Positions 37,783 to 45,658 of a stretch of 64,000 nucleotides of DNA are shown piece after piece (position 1 is the first letter of the stretch; each line of letters begins with the position of its first letter). The position numbers were made by a program, and so were the translations under genes. Under the pieces are notes generated by a model. That model saw only the letters and a program-made list of their open reading frames with translations, had not been told where the DNA came from and did not search any database. The DNA comes from Peptostreptococcus russellii. Lineage in GTDB: Bacteria > Bacillota > Clostridia > Peptostreptococcales > Peptostreptococcaceae. The stretch spans positions 496,001 through 560,000 of the forward strand of contig NZ_JYGE01000003.1 in the NCBI RefSeq assembly GCF_003012055.1, in the 5' to 3' direction.

Positions 37783-38658
37783 ATGGATGAGAGCTTATCC
37801 TATCTACGTTTGATTGTAACTGAAGAAAATAACTATTCCTTGATGTATAAAAAAACAAATGACGATACGAAGATTATCACTCAAGAGGAACAAGCTATGA
37901 AAGTTGATAATTTCAAGTCAATTATAAAATTTTTTGCTGATAGAGGCCTTAAAAAAATCCGATTTGTAGGGGGCGAACCTCTTCTTTATAATGGTTTGGA
38001 AGAGTTAATATCATATTCTAAGGAATGTGGGATCAAAGAGATTGCTATCACAACTAATGGAATAGGACTTGGAACTAGAATACTTGATTTAAAAAATCTT
38101 GGTTTAACTAGTGTCAATATATCTTTGGATTCACTAAAGGAATACAAGTACCACGCTCTTACAGAAGGGGCAAATTTAAAAGAGGTATTTATCTCTATTG
38201 ATGCGTGTCAAATGGCAGGTATCAACTTAAAAATAAATTGTGTTGCTATAAAAGATTTTAATGATGATGAACTTATAGATTTTATGAAACTTACTATAAA
38301 TAATTTAATGGATGTTCGATTGATAGAGCTATTACCTTATAATATTGATAAAAATGTATATGAAAGAGGCTATATGGACCTAAATGAATATATTCAAAAT
38401 ACAGAAGGAATATACGAGGCTGAAAAAGAAAGCCTTAGCGTTACAGAATACTTCCAGATTATGGGTGCAAAGGGAAGAGTCGGAATTATAACAACATCTA
38501 GTAGAGAATACAAAGAGGACTTAAGAAGAGTAAATATAAGCAATCGTGGCTATATGAATGTTGGTTCTCTACAGGAAAATACTTATTTTATAAAACCAAT
38601 TATCAATGACAAAGAAAAACTTGAAGATTTATTCTATAAGATTACATCAAATTTATAG
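37783..38658 (+). CDS. MoaA-like protein lacking all Fe-S cysteines (radical-SAM pseudoenzyme)
   Basis: A 291-residue protein that follows MoaA (GTP 3',8-cyclase) almost end to end: YLRLIVT at the start, GGEPLL, AITTNGIGL, VNISLDSL, VRLIELLPY, and GAKGRVGIITTSSREYKED. The radical-SAM cysteines of CNFRCxYC are replaced (Asn16, Leu20, Lys23). In the C-terminal cluster, Cx2Cx13C is replaced by Lys, Leu and Gly at exact spacing. MoaA's GTP-contacting arginines are partly kept (Arg9, and one in LRRVN). It cannot bind [4Fe-4S] at these sites, so it is not a radical enzyme as known; GTP binding is possible. The frame is intact, the SD AAAGGAAG is good, and it forms an operon with the RelA-like gene. 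ATG 37783 is preferred to GTG 37774, which overlaps the SD. Confidence 0.8.
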   Translation: MDESLSYLRLIVTEENNYSLMYKKTNDDTKIITQEEQAMKVDNFKSIIKFFADRGLKKIRFVGGEPLLYNGLEELISYSKECGIKEIAITTNGIGLGTRILDLKNLGLTSVNISLDSLKEYKYHALTEGANLKEVFISIDACQMAGINLKINCVAIKDFNDDELIDFMKLTINNLMDVRLIELLPYNIDKNVYERGYMDLNEYIQNTEGIYEAEKESLSVTEYFQIMGAKGRVGIITTSSREYKEDLRRVNISNRGYMNVGSLQENTYFIKPIINDKEKLEDLFYKITSNL

Positions 38659-38666
38659 ATTCAATT

Positions 38667-38707
38667 GTTAACTCAATGTTAAATTTAACATTGAGTTAAC
38701 TTTTTTT
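38667..38707 (+). terminator. Terminator of the RelA-like/MoaA-like operon
   Basis: GTTAACTCAATGTTAAA meets its exact complement with no spacer (34-bp palindrome), followed by seven T. Confidence 0.92.
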
Positions 38708-38809
38708 GTATGTTTTCTGTACATTTCAATTAAATTCATGCTATTATATTTATTGCGGACTATTTTATTTTATTATAAGTTTGTAAAATTATTTAGATGA
38801 GGTGTAAAT

Positions 38810-40438
38810 ATGGAAAGTGCTGTTTATCTAATCGGCGGGTTAGGTATGTTCCTTTATGGAATGAATGTTATGGGCGACGGTCTTCAAAAGGCTGCAGGCG
38901 AAAAACTGAAAAATATAATAGAAATGTTAACTACAAATAAACTAATGGGTGTATTAGTTGGTACACTAGTTACAGCTATTATTCAGAGTTCAAGTGCAAC
39001 CACTGTTATGACAGTTGGCTTTGTAAATGCTGGGATAATGAATTTACAGCAGGCAATAGGCATCATAATGGGTGCTAATATAGGTACAACTGTAACTGCT
39101 CAGTTAGTATCATTCAATATAGAAAAATTTGCTCCAATAACTATTGGTATAGGTATGTTCTTATGGTTTGTAACTAAAAAGAAAAATGTTAAAAATTTTA
39201 GTGAAATATTAATAGGTTTTGGTATACTATTTGTAGGTATGAGTTTTATGAAAGATGCAGCTGCTCCTATTGCAGATATGCCTAAAGTTCATTCAGCTAT
39301 ACTTGCGCTTAGTAAGAATCCTTTACTTGGAGTTATAGCAGGATTTATAATGACAGGTACAATACAGAGCTCAAGTGCATCCATAGGTATATTAATTGTA
39401 CTTGCATCACAGGGAGTTCTTCCTATTACGGCTGCCTTACCAATCTTGTACGGTGATAATATAGGTACTTGTGTTACTTCATTACTATCTACTGTAGGAG
39501 CTGGTAGAAACGCAAAAAGAACTGCTATAATGCATCTTTGTTTCAACATTATAGGTACATTATTATTTATGTTAGTACTTAGCAGACCAATAATTGCATT
39601 TGTACAACAGTTAAACCCAACTAATATTCCAAGACAGATAGCAAATACACATACGTTATTTAATATCGTAAATGTTATAGTGTTACTTCCATTTAGTAAT
39701 TACATTGTAAAACTTGCTACAAAGCTAGTCCCTATCACTCCAGAGGAAGAAGAAGATCGTATATCTACTACAAAATTCCTTGATGAGAGAATTCTTGAAA
39801 CTCCATCAATTGCTCTTTCAAACACAGTTGATGAAGTAATAAGAATGGCTAGTCGTTCTACAAGGTCTCTAAATGCAGCATATGATGCAATTAAAACGGG
39901 TGATTTAGAAAAAAGAAATAAAACTTTCGAGTATGAAAAAGTTATCAATACTTTACAACTAGATATTACAAATTTCCTATTCTTATTGACTACTAAAAAT
40001 CTTAGTGATCCAGAAAGAATAAAAACAGATGTAATGTTCCATATTGTAAATGATATCGAAAGAGTAGGAGACCATGCAGAAAACTTGGCTGAAATTGCAG
40101 GATTTATGCATGATAAAAATATTAAGTTTACAGCAGATGCTCAAGAGGAGCTAGATGTAATATTTAAAATTGCTTCTACCAACTTCTATGATTCAATCAC
40201 TGCGATAAAGACTAATGACTATGAACTTGCAGGTGTTGTTAGAAAGCGTGAAAAAGAAATTGATGCCCTTGAGAAAAAGGCTAGAAATTCTCATATGGCT
40301 AGATTAAGAGCTGGAAATTGTTCTGTTGAAGGTGGTATCTACTTCTCAGATATAATAACAAATCTTGAAAGAATATCTGATCATTCAATCAATATTTTAG
40401 AAGAAATGAATAGAATGCAAGGACATGTTTCTTTGTAA
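38810..40438 (+). CDS. Na/Pi cotransporter family protein with PhoU domain
   Basis: A 542-residue protein of the NptA/YjbB type. Residues 1-310 contain two inverted membrane repeats, each with the QSSSA motif (VTAIIQSSSATTVM and TGTIQSSSASIGI). Residues about 340-540 form a PhoU-like helical bundle (DIERVGDHAENLAEIA, LERISDHSINILEEM). Such proteins move phosphate with sodium; some are exporters. SD GAGGTG precedes the ATG. It is a single-gene unit between two terminators. Direction of transport cannot be decided from sequence. Confidence 0.9.
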   Translation: MESAVYLIGGLGMFLYGMNVMGDGLQKAAGEKLKNIIEMLTTNKLMGVLVGTLVTAIIQSSSATTVMTVGFVNAGIMNLQQAIGIIMGANIGTTVTAQLVSFNIEKFAPITIGIGMFLWFVTKKKNVKNFSEILIGFGILFVGMSFMKDAAAPIADMPKVHSAILALSKNPLLGVIAGFIMTGTIQSSSASIGILIVLASQGVLPITAALPILYGDNIGTCVTSLLSTVGAGRNAKRTAIMHLCFNIIGTLLFMLVLSRPIIAFVQQLNPTNIPRQIANTHTLFNIVNVIVLLPFSNYIVKLATKLVPITPEEEEDRISTTKFLDERILETPSIALSNTVDEVIRMASRSTRSLNAAYDAIKTGDLEKRNKTFEYEKVINTLQLDITNFLFLLTTKNLSDPERIKTDVMFHIVNDIERVGDHAENLAEIAGFMHDKNIKFTADAQEELDVIFKIASTNFYDSITAIKTNDYELAGVVRKREKEIDALEKKARNSHMARLRAGNCSVEGGIYFSDIITNLERISDHSINILEEMNRMQGHVSL

Positions 40439-40454
40439 AATAATATGAATATAT

Positions 40455-40488
40455 AGAACTCTCTTTAATTTAGAGAGTTCTTTTTTTA
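40455..40488 (+). terminator. Terminator of the Na/Pi gene
   Basis: AGAACTCTCT pairs with AGAGAGTTCT, followed by a run of seven T. Confidence 0.92.
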
Positions 40489-40676
40489 TACTTTTTATTT
40501 CCATGAATTTTTAAATAGCTCAGATAAACAATAAAATATATTGTATAATATAGTATTGAGAAGAGTTAAAGTATTTGATATATGATATCTAAAAAACAAA
40601 ATCAAATTATAATAGTATAAGTTACTTTAAATCTATTCTGAAAGTAACAAGCATAAAAATATGAAAGGACATTATT

Positions 40677-41705
40677 ATGACAAGAAAATTGACAAAAGAG
40701 CAGATAAGTAAGTTGGCAAAAATAGAACTACACTGCCACCTAGATGGATCTTTAAGAAAGGAAAGTATACTTGAAGAGATAGAACTTCAAAAACTAGATT
40801 TGAAATCAGTAAGCCCTGAAAATATAGACGATTTTGTCGAAGCATCAAAGAATTCCACTTCATTGATTGACTACCTAAAAGCTTTTGACCTTGCACTTAA
40901 AGTTCTTCAGACAGAGAAAAGCATAGAAAGATTTACATACGAGATATTTGAGGATGCCTTTAAAGAAAATATAGTGTATATGGAATTGAGATTTGCTCCT
41001 ATTCTTCACACAAAATCTGGTCTTTCGCTAGATGAAGTTATACAAGCCGCTATAAAGGGCCTTGATAGAGCCAAGAAAGAATTTAGTATTGATGGTGGAC
41101 TAATTCTTTGCTGTATGAAAAATCTTACTCAAGAAGATGCCATAGCCACTATAGAGACTGGCAAAAAGTATTTAGATAAGGGTGTGTGTGGAGTGGACTT
41201 GGCTGGAGCCGAAGATGAAGCTTTTGCATATAAGTTTATTGAAGCGATGGACTTGGCAAATAAATATGGATACAATATTACTATTCATGCTGGTGAAGCT
41301 GGATCTGCACAGAATATATTAGATTCTGTAAATCTTTTACACGCAAAAAGAATTGGCCATGGTGTTAGATTGCTAGAATCAAAAGATATTTTTAATGAAA
41401 TAAAATCATCCAATATATTTTTTGAAATCTGTCCTACGAGTAATATACAAACAAAAGCAGTAGACTCTATGAAAAATCACCCTCTTATAAAATTTTTCGA
41501 GGAAGATTTATTATTCTCTATAAACACCGACAATAGAACAGTATCAGCCACTAGCCTTAGTAGAGAATATGAAATCGTTTCAAAACTAATAGATATGAAT
41601 ATAGACGATTACAAAAAAATGTATTATAATACAGTAGGGGCGATATTTGCCTCGGATAAAGTAAAGGAAAAACTTCTAGATATATTTGAAAAGTCACAAA
41701 TATAG
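40677..41705 (+). CDS. add: Adenosine deaminase
   Basis: A 342-residue zinc amidohydrolase converting adenosine to inosine. Zinc ligands His19 and His21 lie in ELHCHLDGS; His204 and catalytic Glu207 lie in IHAGEAGS; the catalytic histidine of IGHGVRL and the aspartate of INTDNRTVS follow. CPTSNIQT is the family motif. The ATG at 40677 has SD AAAGGA 7 bases upstream. An 8-bp hairpin (GTTACTTT / AAAGTAAC, 40621-40648) stands 28 bases before the start and might be an operator or leader element. It is a single-gene unit in purine salvage. Confidence 0.93.
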   Translation: MTRKLTKEQISKLAKIELHCHLDGSLRKESILEEIELQKLDLKSVSPENIDDFVEASKNSTSLIDYLKAFDLALKVLQTEKSIERFTYEIFEDAFKENIVYMELRFAPILHTKSGLSLDEVIQAAIKGLDRAKKEFSIDGGLILCCMKNLTQEDAIATIETGKKYLDKGVCGVDLAGAEDEAFAYKFIEAMDLANKYGYNITIHAGEAGSAQNILDSVNLLHAKRIGHGVRLLESKDIFNEIKSSNIFFEICPTSNIQTKAVDSMKNHPLIKFFEEDLLFSINTDNRTVSATSLSREYEIVSKLIDMNIDDYKKMYYNTVGAIFASDKVKEKLLDIFEKSQI

Positions 41706-41823
41706 CTATGTGGCTTATTTGATATGGCTTATTTTAAAAAGATATAATTTTATTATATTATTTTCAAAACATATCAAAGTTATGTATGTCTAGTTGTCTT
41801 AAAAACAATTGGAGGTGTTTTAT

Positions 41824-42657
41824 TTGAGTAATTGTGAATCTTGTCCTTCAAAGGGCAGTTGTGATACAAACGCAGAATCATGCGGAATTCAAAATAATCC
41901 TAATAACAAAATAAAAAATATTATCGGAGTAATGAGTGGTAAGGGTGGAGTAGGTAAGTCAACTATGACTACGCTTCTTGCTAAACAACTTAGTGCTAAA
42001 GGATATAAAGTTGGTATTTTAGATGCCGACATTACTGGACCAAGTATCCCTAGACTTATGAGAATGGGAGATATGAAGGCATTTTCAGATGGAACTAATA
42101 TAGTTCCAGTAACTACTGCTAACGGTATAAAGGTAATATCACTTAACTTAATGTTAGAAGATGAAAATTCCCCTGTAATTTGGAGAGGACCTATGATTGG
42201 TGGAGTAGTAAAGCAGTTCTATACTGATGTTGTATGGGGTGAGTTAGACTATTTATTAATAGATATGCCTCCAGGTACAGGTGACGTAGCATTAACAGTT
42301 ATGCAGTCAATACCTTTAAGTGGAGTTGTAATGGTTTCTATGCCACAAAACTTAGTATCTATGATAGTTTCTAAGGCTATTAGTATGACTCAGCAAATGA
42401 ATATTCCTGTTATAGGTATAATAGAAAATATGAGTTATATCCAGTGTCCAGGCTGTTCAGAAAAAATAAGAATGTTTGATGATGCAGATATCAGCAAATT
42501 CTTAGAAAGCAATAAGGTTGACTTATTAGGTGAACTTCCTATGTCAAAGGAAATTGTAAAACTTTCTACAGAAGGCGTTGGAGAAATTAGTGGTGAATTA
42601 GATAATATAATTGAAAGTATCACAGTTAAAGTAGAAAAGTTCTGCGAAAACAGATAA
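41824..42657 (+). CDS. Mrp/NBP35-family Fe-S cluster carrier ATPase
   Basis: A 277-residue P-loop protein. The N-terminus is cysteine-rich (CESCPSKGSCDTNAESCG), as in NBP35-type proteins with an extra cluster site. The deviant Walker A is MSGKGGVGKST; DMPPGTGDV is the switch/Walker B motif; the paired CPGC near residue 210 holds the bridging cluster between subunits. It delivers Fe-S clusters to apoproteins. The start is TTG 41824, placed 8 bases after GGAGG; a start at ATG 41809 would overlap that SD. It is probably monocistronic, ended by a hairpin. Confidence 0.9.
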   Translation: MSNCESCPSKGSCDTNAESCGIQNNPNNKIKNIIGVMSGKGGVGKSTMTTLLAKQLSAKGYKVGILDADITGPSIPRLMRMGDMKAFSDGTNIVPVTTANGIKVISLNLMLEDENSPVIWRGPMIGGVVKQFYTDVVWGELDYLLIDMPPGTGDVALTVMQSIPLSGVVMVSMPQNLVSMIVSKAISMTQQMNIPVIGIIENMSYIQCPGCSEKIRMFDDADISKFLESNKVDLLGELPMSKEIVKLSTEGVGEISGELDNIIESITVKVEKFCENR

Positions 42658-42665
42658 GTAAAGCA

Positions 42666-42690
42666 AAGAAGGTGCCATTGGCACCTTCTT
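42666..42690 (+). terminator. Terminator of the Mrp/NBP35 gene
   Basis: AAGAAGGTGCC pairs with GGCACCTTCTT around ATT; the tail is AT-rich rather than a clean T-run. Confidence 0.75.
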
Positions 42691-42738
42691 AATTATATAT
42701 TTTTTTGTTTGATTTTAAAGATTTATATTTTTAGTATA

Positions 42739-42786
42739 GTGAACTGCCGCAGAAGAGGGCCCCCACTAACTAGCAGGAGCTCTCAT
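42739..42786. other. GC-rich islet of unknown origin
   Basis: About 48 bases of roughly 58% G+C in a region near 25%. It contains GGGCCCCC, CTAACTAG and AGGAGCTCTC, and on the minus strand ends with CGGCAGTTCAC. It lies just downstream of the small minus-strand gene. It does not fold as a tRNA and is not obviously coding. It might be a terminator for that gene or a relic of an IS200/IS605-type right end; neither is proven. Confidence 0.35.
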
Positions 42787-42807
42787 TAATCTCATTTAAA
42801 ATTTAAT

Positions 42808-43074
42808 TTAAAGCTTTCTAATATACTTTATTGAATTCAAAGGTATATATAGAGACTCTGTCTCATTATATCTAGGATCTTCTTCATCTAGGTAAGTAAT
42901 TGTAAGAGTTAGAGATACGTTATCGCTTTCGGAAATTACTCCGTATAGCTTTGAACCACTTAGATAAGAACTTACTTCCACAAAGTCTTGTATATGGTTC
43001 TTCGCAAATTTGGAGAAACTCGCTTGGTTTTTTGTTCTTGTCCTTGTATTTGTGTTTGTCTTGATTTCTAGCAT
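42808..43074 (-). CDS. Small conserved-looking hypothetical protein
   Basis: An 88-residue protein, lysine/threonine-rich at the N-terminus and then a compact acidic domain with alternating beta-like segments. No family is recognised. The ATG at 43074 has a strong SD AAAGGAG 8 bases upstream on the minus strand; a GTG at 43083 in the same frame overlaps that SD. The good SD and isolated position between plus-strand genes support a real gene. No membrane segment or signal peptide is seen. Confidence 0.6.
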   Translation of the reverse strand: MLEIKTNTNTRTRTKNQASFSKFAKNHIQDFVEVSSYLSGSKLYGVISESDNVSLTLTITYLDEEDPRYNETESLYIPLNSIKYIRKL

Positions 43075-43260
43075 ATTACTCACTCCTTTATATAAAAATA
43101 TGATTAACCTAATAAAAAAGATTCTAATTTTGAATTAATAATATAGTATAAAGAGCAATTAAATATTAAATTTTGATTACTTGAAGGAAAATTTTATTAT
43201 CCTTCCTTATGTTAATTATATATCTTTTTTAATAATAAGTAAATAGTAAAGGAGAAAATT

Positions 43261-43863
43261 GTGAAAAAATTTAGAAAAATCAATAAAATAACAAAGATAG
43301 CTGAAGTTTATAATTCCAAGTTTTTAAATGTGTTTGAAATTTTTTATGAAACAAAGCTTGGGAATCAAAAAAAATGGATCGTTGCCTCTAGGAAAAATCT
43401 TAATAGCTATAAAAAAATGTTATTTAAAGAAGAATCTATAAAAATTGATGCTGTATTAATAGCAGCAATAGATGAAAGTAGAGGCTCTCTAGTGCTCATC
43501 AAGGAGTTTCGTATGCCAATCAATGATTATGTATATTCTCTCCCTGCTGGACTAATAGACGAAGGTGAAGATATTTATGTCGCCGCCAAAAGAGAGATGA
43601 AAGAGGAGACAGGTCTTGAACTATATGATATTGATGAAAACTCTTCTTGTAAAAAATCTTTTGCTTCCGTTGGAATGTCTGATGAATCCCTTGCTCTAGT
43701 ATATGGTAAGGCTAGAGGTGAGGTCTCTACAGAACTACAGGAAGAGAGCGAAATTATAGAAAGCATCTATGTAGATAAAAAAATGGCAGAAGAGCTACTA
43801 TCTAGTGATGTAAATATAGATATAAAAGCATGGTTAGTTTTAAAGGAATTTGTAAGACTATAG
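43261..43863 (+). CDS. NUDIX hydrolase, probably ADP-ribose pyrophosphatase-like
   Basis: A 200-residue protein with a perfect NUDIX box (G-x5-E-x7-REMKEETGL) beginning at about residue 99 (GLIDEGEDIYVAAKREMKEE). The FRMPINDYVYSLPAGLID segment before the box is typical of the ADP-sugar branch (NudF-like). It would hydrolyse ADP-ribose or a related nucleoside diphosphate. The start is GTG 43261 with SD AAAGGAG. Its 3' end overlaps the next gene by 34 bases. The exact substrate is uncertain. Confidence 0.85.
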   Translation: MKKFRKINKITKIAEVYNSKFLNVFEIFYETKLGNQKKWIVASRKNLNSYKKMLFKEESIKIDAVLIAAIDESRGSLVLIKEFRMPINDYVYSLPAGLIDEGEDIYVAAKREMKEETGLELYDIDENSSCKKSFASVGMSDESLALVYGKARGEVSTELQEESEIIESIYVDKKMAEELLSSDVNIDIKAWLVLKEFVRL

Positions 43864-44153
43864 CTTACACCTATATTTTAAGATGTAAAGATGGAAGCCT
43901 TTACTGTGGATACACAACAGATATAAAAAGAAGAGAAAGTGAACATAAAAATAGTATTGGTTCAAAGTATGTTAAAGCACATAAATTTGAATGCTTAGAG
44001 ATTTTTATAGAATTAGAGAGCAAAAGTTTGGCTATGAAAATGGAATCTGCCATTAAAAAACTTAGTAAATCAAAGAAAGAGGCTCTTATATTGGGTGATA
44101 TTTCAATACTTGAAAATATAAATATCGAATATATTTCTTACAATAGAGTCTAA
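43830..44153 (+). CDS. GIY-YIG nuclease-domain protein (YhbQ-like)
   Basis: A 107-residue single-domain GIY-YIG protein: YTYILRCKDGSLYCGYTTDIKRR holds the two strand motifs (here YIL and CGY) and the catalytic arginine region; later ESAIKKLSKSKKEAL includes the conserved glutamate. The only ordinary in-frame start is ATG 43830, inside the NUDIX gene, so translation is probably coupled. Family members include YhbQ-type stand-alone nucleases of unclear role, perhaps DNA repair. A strong terminator follows. Confidence 0.8.
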   Translation: MVSFKGICKTIAYTYILRCKDGSLYCGYTTDIKRRESEHKNSIGSKYVKAHKFECLEIFIELESKSLAMKMESAIKKLSKSKKEALILGDISILENINIEYISYNRV

Positions 44154-44160
44154 AACTTTT

Positions 44161-44196
44161 AAAGACAGCCTAGCAAAAATTTGCTAGGCTGTCTTT
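44161..44196 (+). terminator. Terminator of the NUDIX/GIY-YIG operon
   Basis: AAAGACAGCCTAGCAAA pairs with TTTGCTAGGCTGTCTTT, followed by ATCTATAT. Confidence 0.85.
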
Positions 44197-44326
44197 ATCT
44201 ATATAAATTCCAGCAAATATGTTTTGATATCTAATTATTTCACTCAACTTTCTATTCAATGTTAGATAAATTTTAAACAAAGTATAAGTGTTTTTAGGAT
44301 AATATATAAAATTTTCAAAAAAAGTA

Positions 44327-44355
44327 TTGCTTTAAATCTGTACTAGGTATATAAT
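44327..44355 (+). promoter_or_regulatory. Promoter of the GntR/ABC operon
   Basis: TTGCTT (44327-44332), a 17-base spacer, TATAAT (44350-44355). Operator 1 covers the spacer and the -10. Confidence 0.75.
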
Positions 44356-44466
44356 ACAGCTATAAAGTGTACTAGACCATTAGTACACAACTTATATAAA
44401 TATTTTATAGCGACTTAGTGGTATCCTTGTTTTTTTATAAGCACACTGTACCATCTCGCTAGTACA
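44339..44466. promoter_or_regulatory. Three operators, consensus TGTACTA-N6-TAGTACA
   Basis: Operator 1: TGTACTA-N6-TAATACA at 44339-44358 (one mismatch, over the -10). Operator 2: GTGTACTA-N6-TAGTACAC at 44367-44388 (perfect). Operator 3: TGTACCA-N6-TAGTACA at 44447-44466 (one mismatch, ending 5 bases before the GntR SD). All have a 6-base spacer. The arrangement predicts autorepression by the YtrA-type GntR protein encoded next. Confidence 0.85.
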
Positions 44467-44484
44467 CTTACAGGAGGAAAATAT

Positions 44485-44910
44485 ATGAGCAATATAGATT
44501 TTGATCTAAACAATAGTTCTCCCATATATCTTCAAATATCTAAATACTTTCAAGCAAAAGTTTTTCTAGGAGAGTTAGAACCCGGAGATATAATAGCTTC
44601 TAGAAGAGAATTGGCCAGCTCTATAAGAGTTAATCTAAACACTGTTCAGAAGGCTTATTCACATATGGAAGATATTGGTCTAATAAAAACAGAAAAAAAT
44701 AAACACAGCATCATTACAGATGATTTGAAAGTATTAGATTTATTAAAAGAAGAGTATATAAAAGAACCTCTAGATATCTTTATTAAAACTATGAAGTCAA
44801 TAAAAATACCTAAAGAGCAAGTGCTAAATTTGATAAGCAACTACTATGACAAGATAGATTCTAATAGCGACACTAAAGATACTGAATCTATTAAAAAAGA
44901 AAGTAATTAA
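44485..44910 (+). CDS. GntR-family (YtrA subfamily) transcriptional regulator
   Basis: A 141-residue repressor. The N-terminal winged helix (SPIYLQISKYFQAKVFLGEL, then EPGDIIASRRELASSIRVNLNTVQKAYSHME) is the GntR DNA-binding domain. The short helical C-terminus of about 60 residues is typical of the YtrA subfamily, which controls adjacent ABC operons. SD AGGAGG precedes the ATG. Three copies of a dyad operator lie in its promoter region. In Bacillus, YtrA responds to cell-wall antibiotics; that inducer is only suggested here. Confidence 0.9.
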   Translation: MSNIDFDLNNSSPIYLQISKYFQAKVFLGELEPGDIIASRRELASSIRVNLNTVQKAYSHMEDIGLIKTEKNKHSIITDDLKVLDLLKEEYIKEPLDIFIKTMKSIKIPKEQVLNLISNYYDKIDSNSDTKDTESIKKESN

Positions 44911-44938
44911 ATTTCAAATATAAAATGGAGGAATTATA

Positions 44939-45658
44939 ATGATTGTTTTAAAAAATATAACTAAGAAATATAAAAAACAAGCACATTCAAGAAAAAAATA
45001 TATGAACTATGCCTTGGATAATGTTTCATTAAAGATAGAAGAAGGAAAAATAACTGCTGTACTTGGTATAAACGGTGCTGGAAAATCAACTCTATTAAAA
45101 ATAATTGCAGGTATAATAAAGCCAAACTCTGGTGAAGTTATTATTGATGATAAAAAAATAAATGAGTCTATATACAAAAAGCTAATCTTTGTAGCTGATT
45201 GCGAAACACACTTTCCAGGCTTTACAATAGGTGAAATGATAGATTTTTATAAAGATTTTTATGAAACTTGGAATGATGAAAAAGCTGATGAAATGTTGGA
45301 GTTTTTCAATCTTAATAAAGATGATGTGATTGATTCTCTTTCAAAGGGTAATATAGCAAAGGTAAAATTGGTATTAAGCTTTTCTCTAGATATGAAGTAT
45401 ATTTTACTAGATGAACCTTTTAGTGGAATAGATATTTTCAAGAGAGAAGAATTTGTAAGCATAATGGCAAGATATATGGATGAAAATCAGGCAGTTATTC
45501 TTACTACTCATGAAATATCAGAAATTGAACCAATTGTAGACCATGTATTTATATTAAATGATGGAAGGGTTGTATCAGACTTTGAAGCTGAGGAGATGCG
45601 ATCTACTGAAGGAAAATCCATAGTCGATAAAATTAGAGAGGTGTCAAAAGATGAGTAA
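44939..45658 (+). CDS. ABC transporter ATP-binding protein (YtrB/BcrA-like)
   Basis: A 239-residue ATPase with Walker A GINGAGKST, signature LSKGNIAKVKL (altered from LSGGQ), Walker B YILLDEPFSGID and H-loop LTTHEISE. The altered signature is usual in YtrB/BcrA-type exporters. SD TGGAGG precedes the ATG. Its stop lies inside the first codons of the next gene (8-base overlap), which encodes one of two partner permeases. It probably powers export of, or defence against, an envelope-active compound; the substrate is unknown. Confidence 0.9.
   Translation: MIVLKNITKKYKKQAHSRKKYMNYALDNVSLKIEEGKITAVLGINGAGKSTLLKIIAGIIKPNSGEVIIDDKKINESIYKKLIFVADCETHFPGFTIGEMIDFYKDFYETWNDEKADEMLEFFNLNKDDVIDSLSKGNIAKVKLVLSFSLDMKYILLDEPFSGIDIFKREEFVSIMARYMDENQAVILTTHEISEIEPIVDHVFILNDGRVVSDFEAEEMRSTEGKSIVDKIREVSKDE

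Noticed and set aside
37774-38658. MoaA-like gene as a pseudogene
   Set aside because: The frame is complete, the SD is good, and the lost cysteines are substitutions rather than frameshifts or stops.
42739-42786. tRNA gene in the GC-rich islet
   Set aside because: No cloverleaf stems, T-loop or anticodon arm could be drawn.
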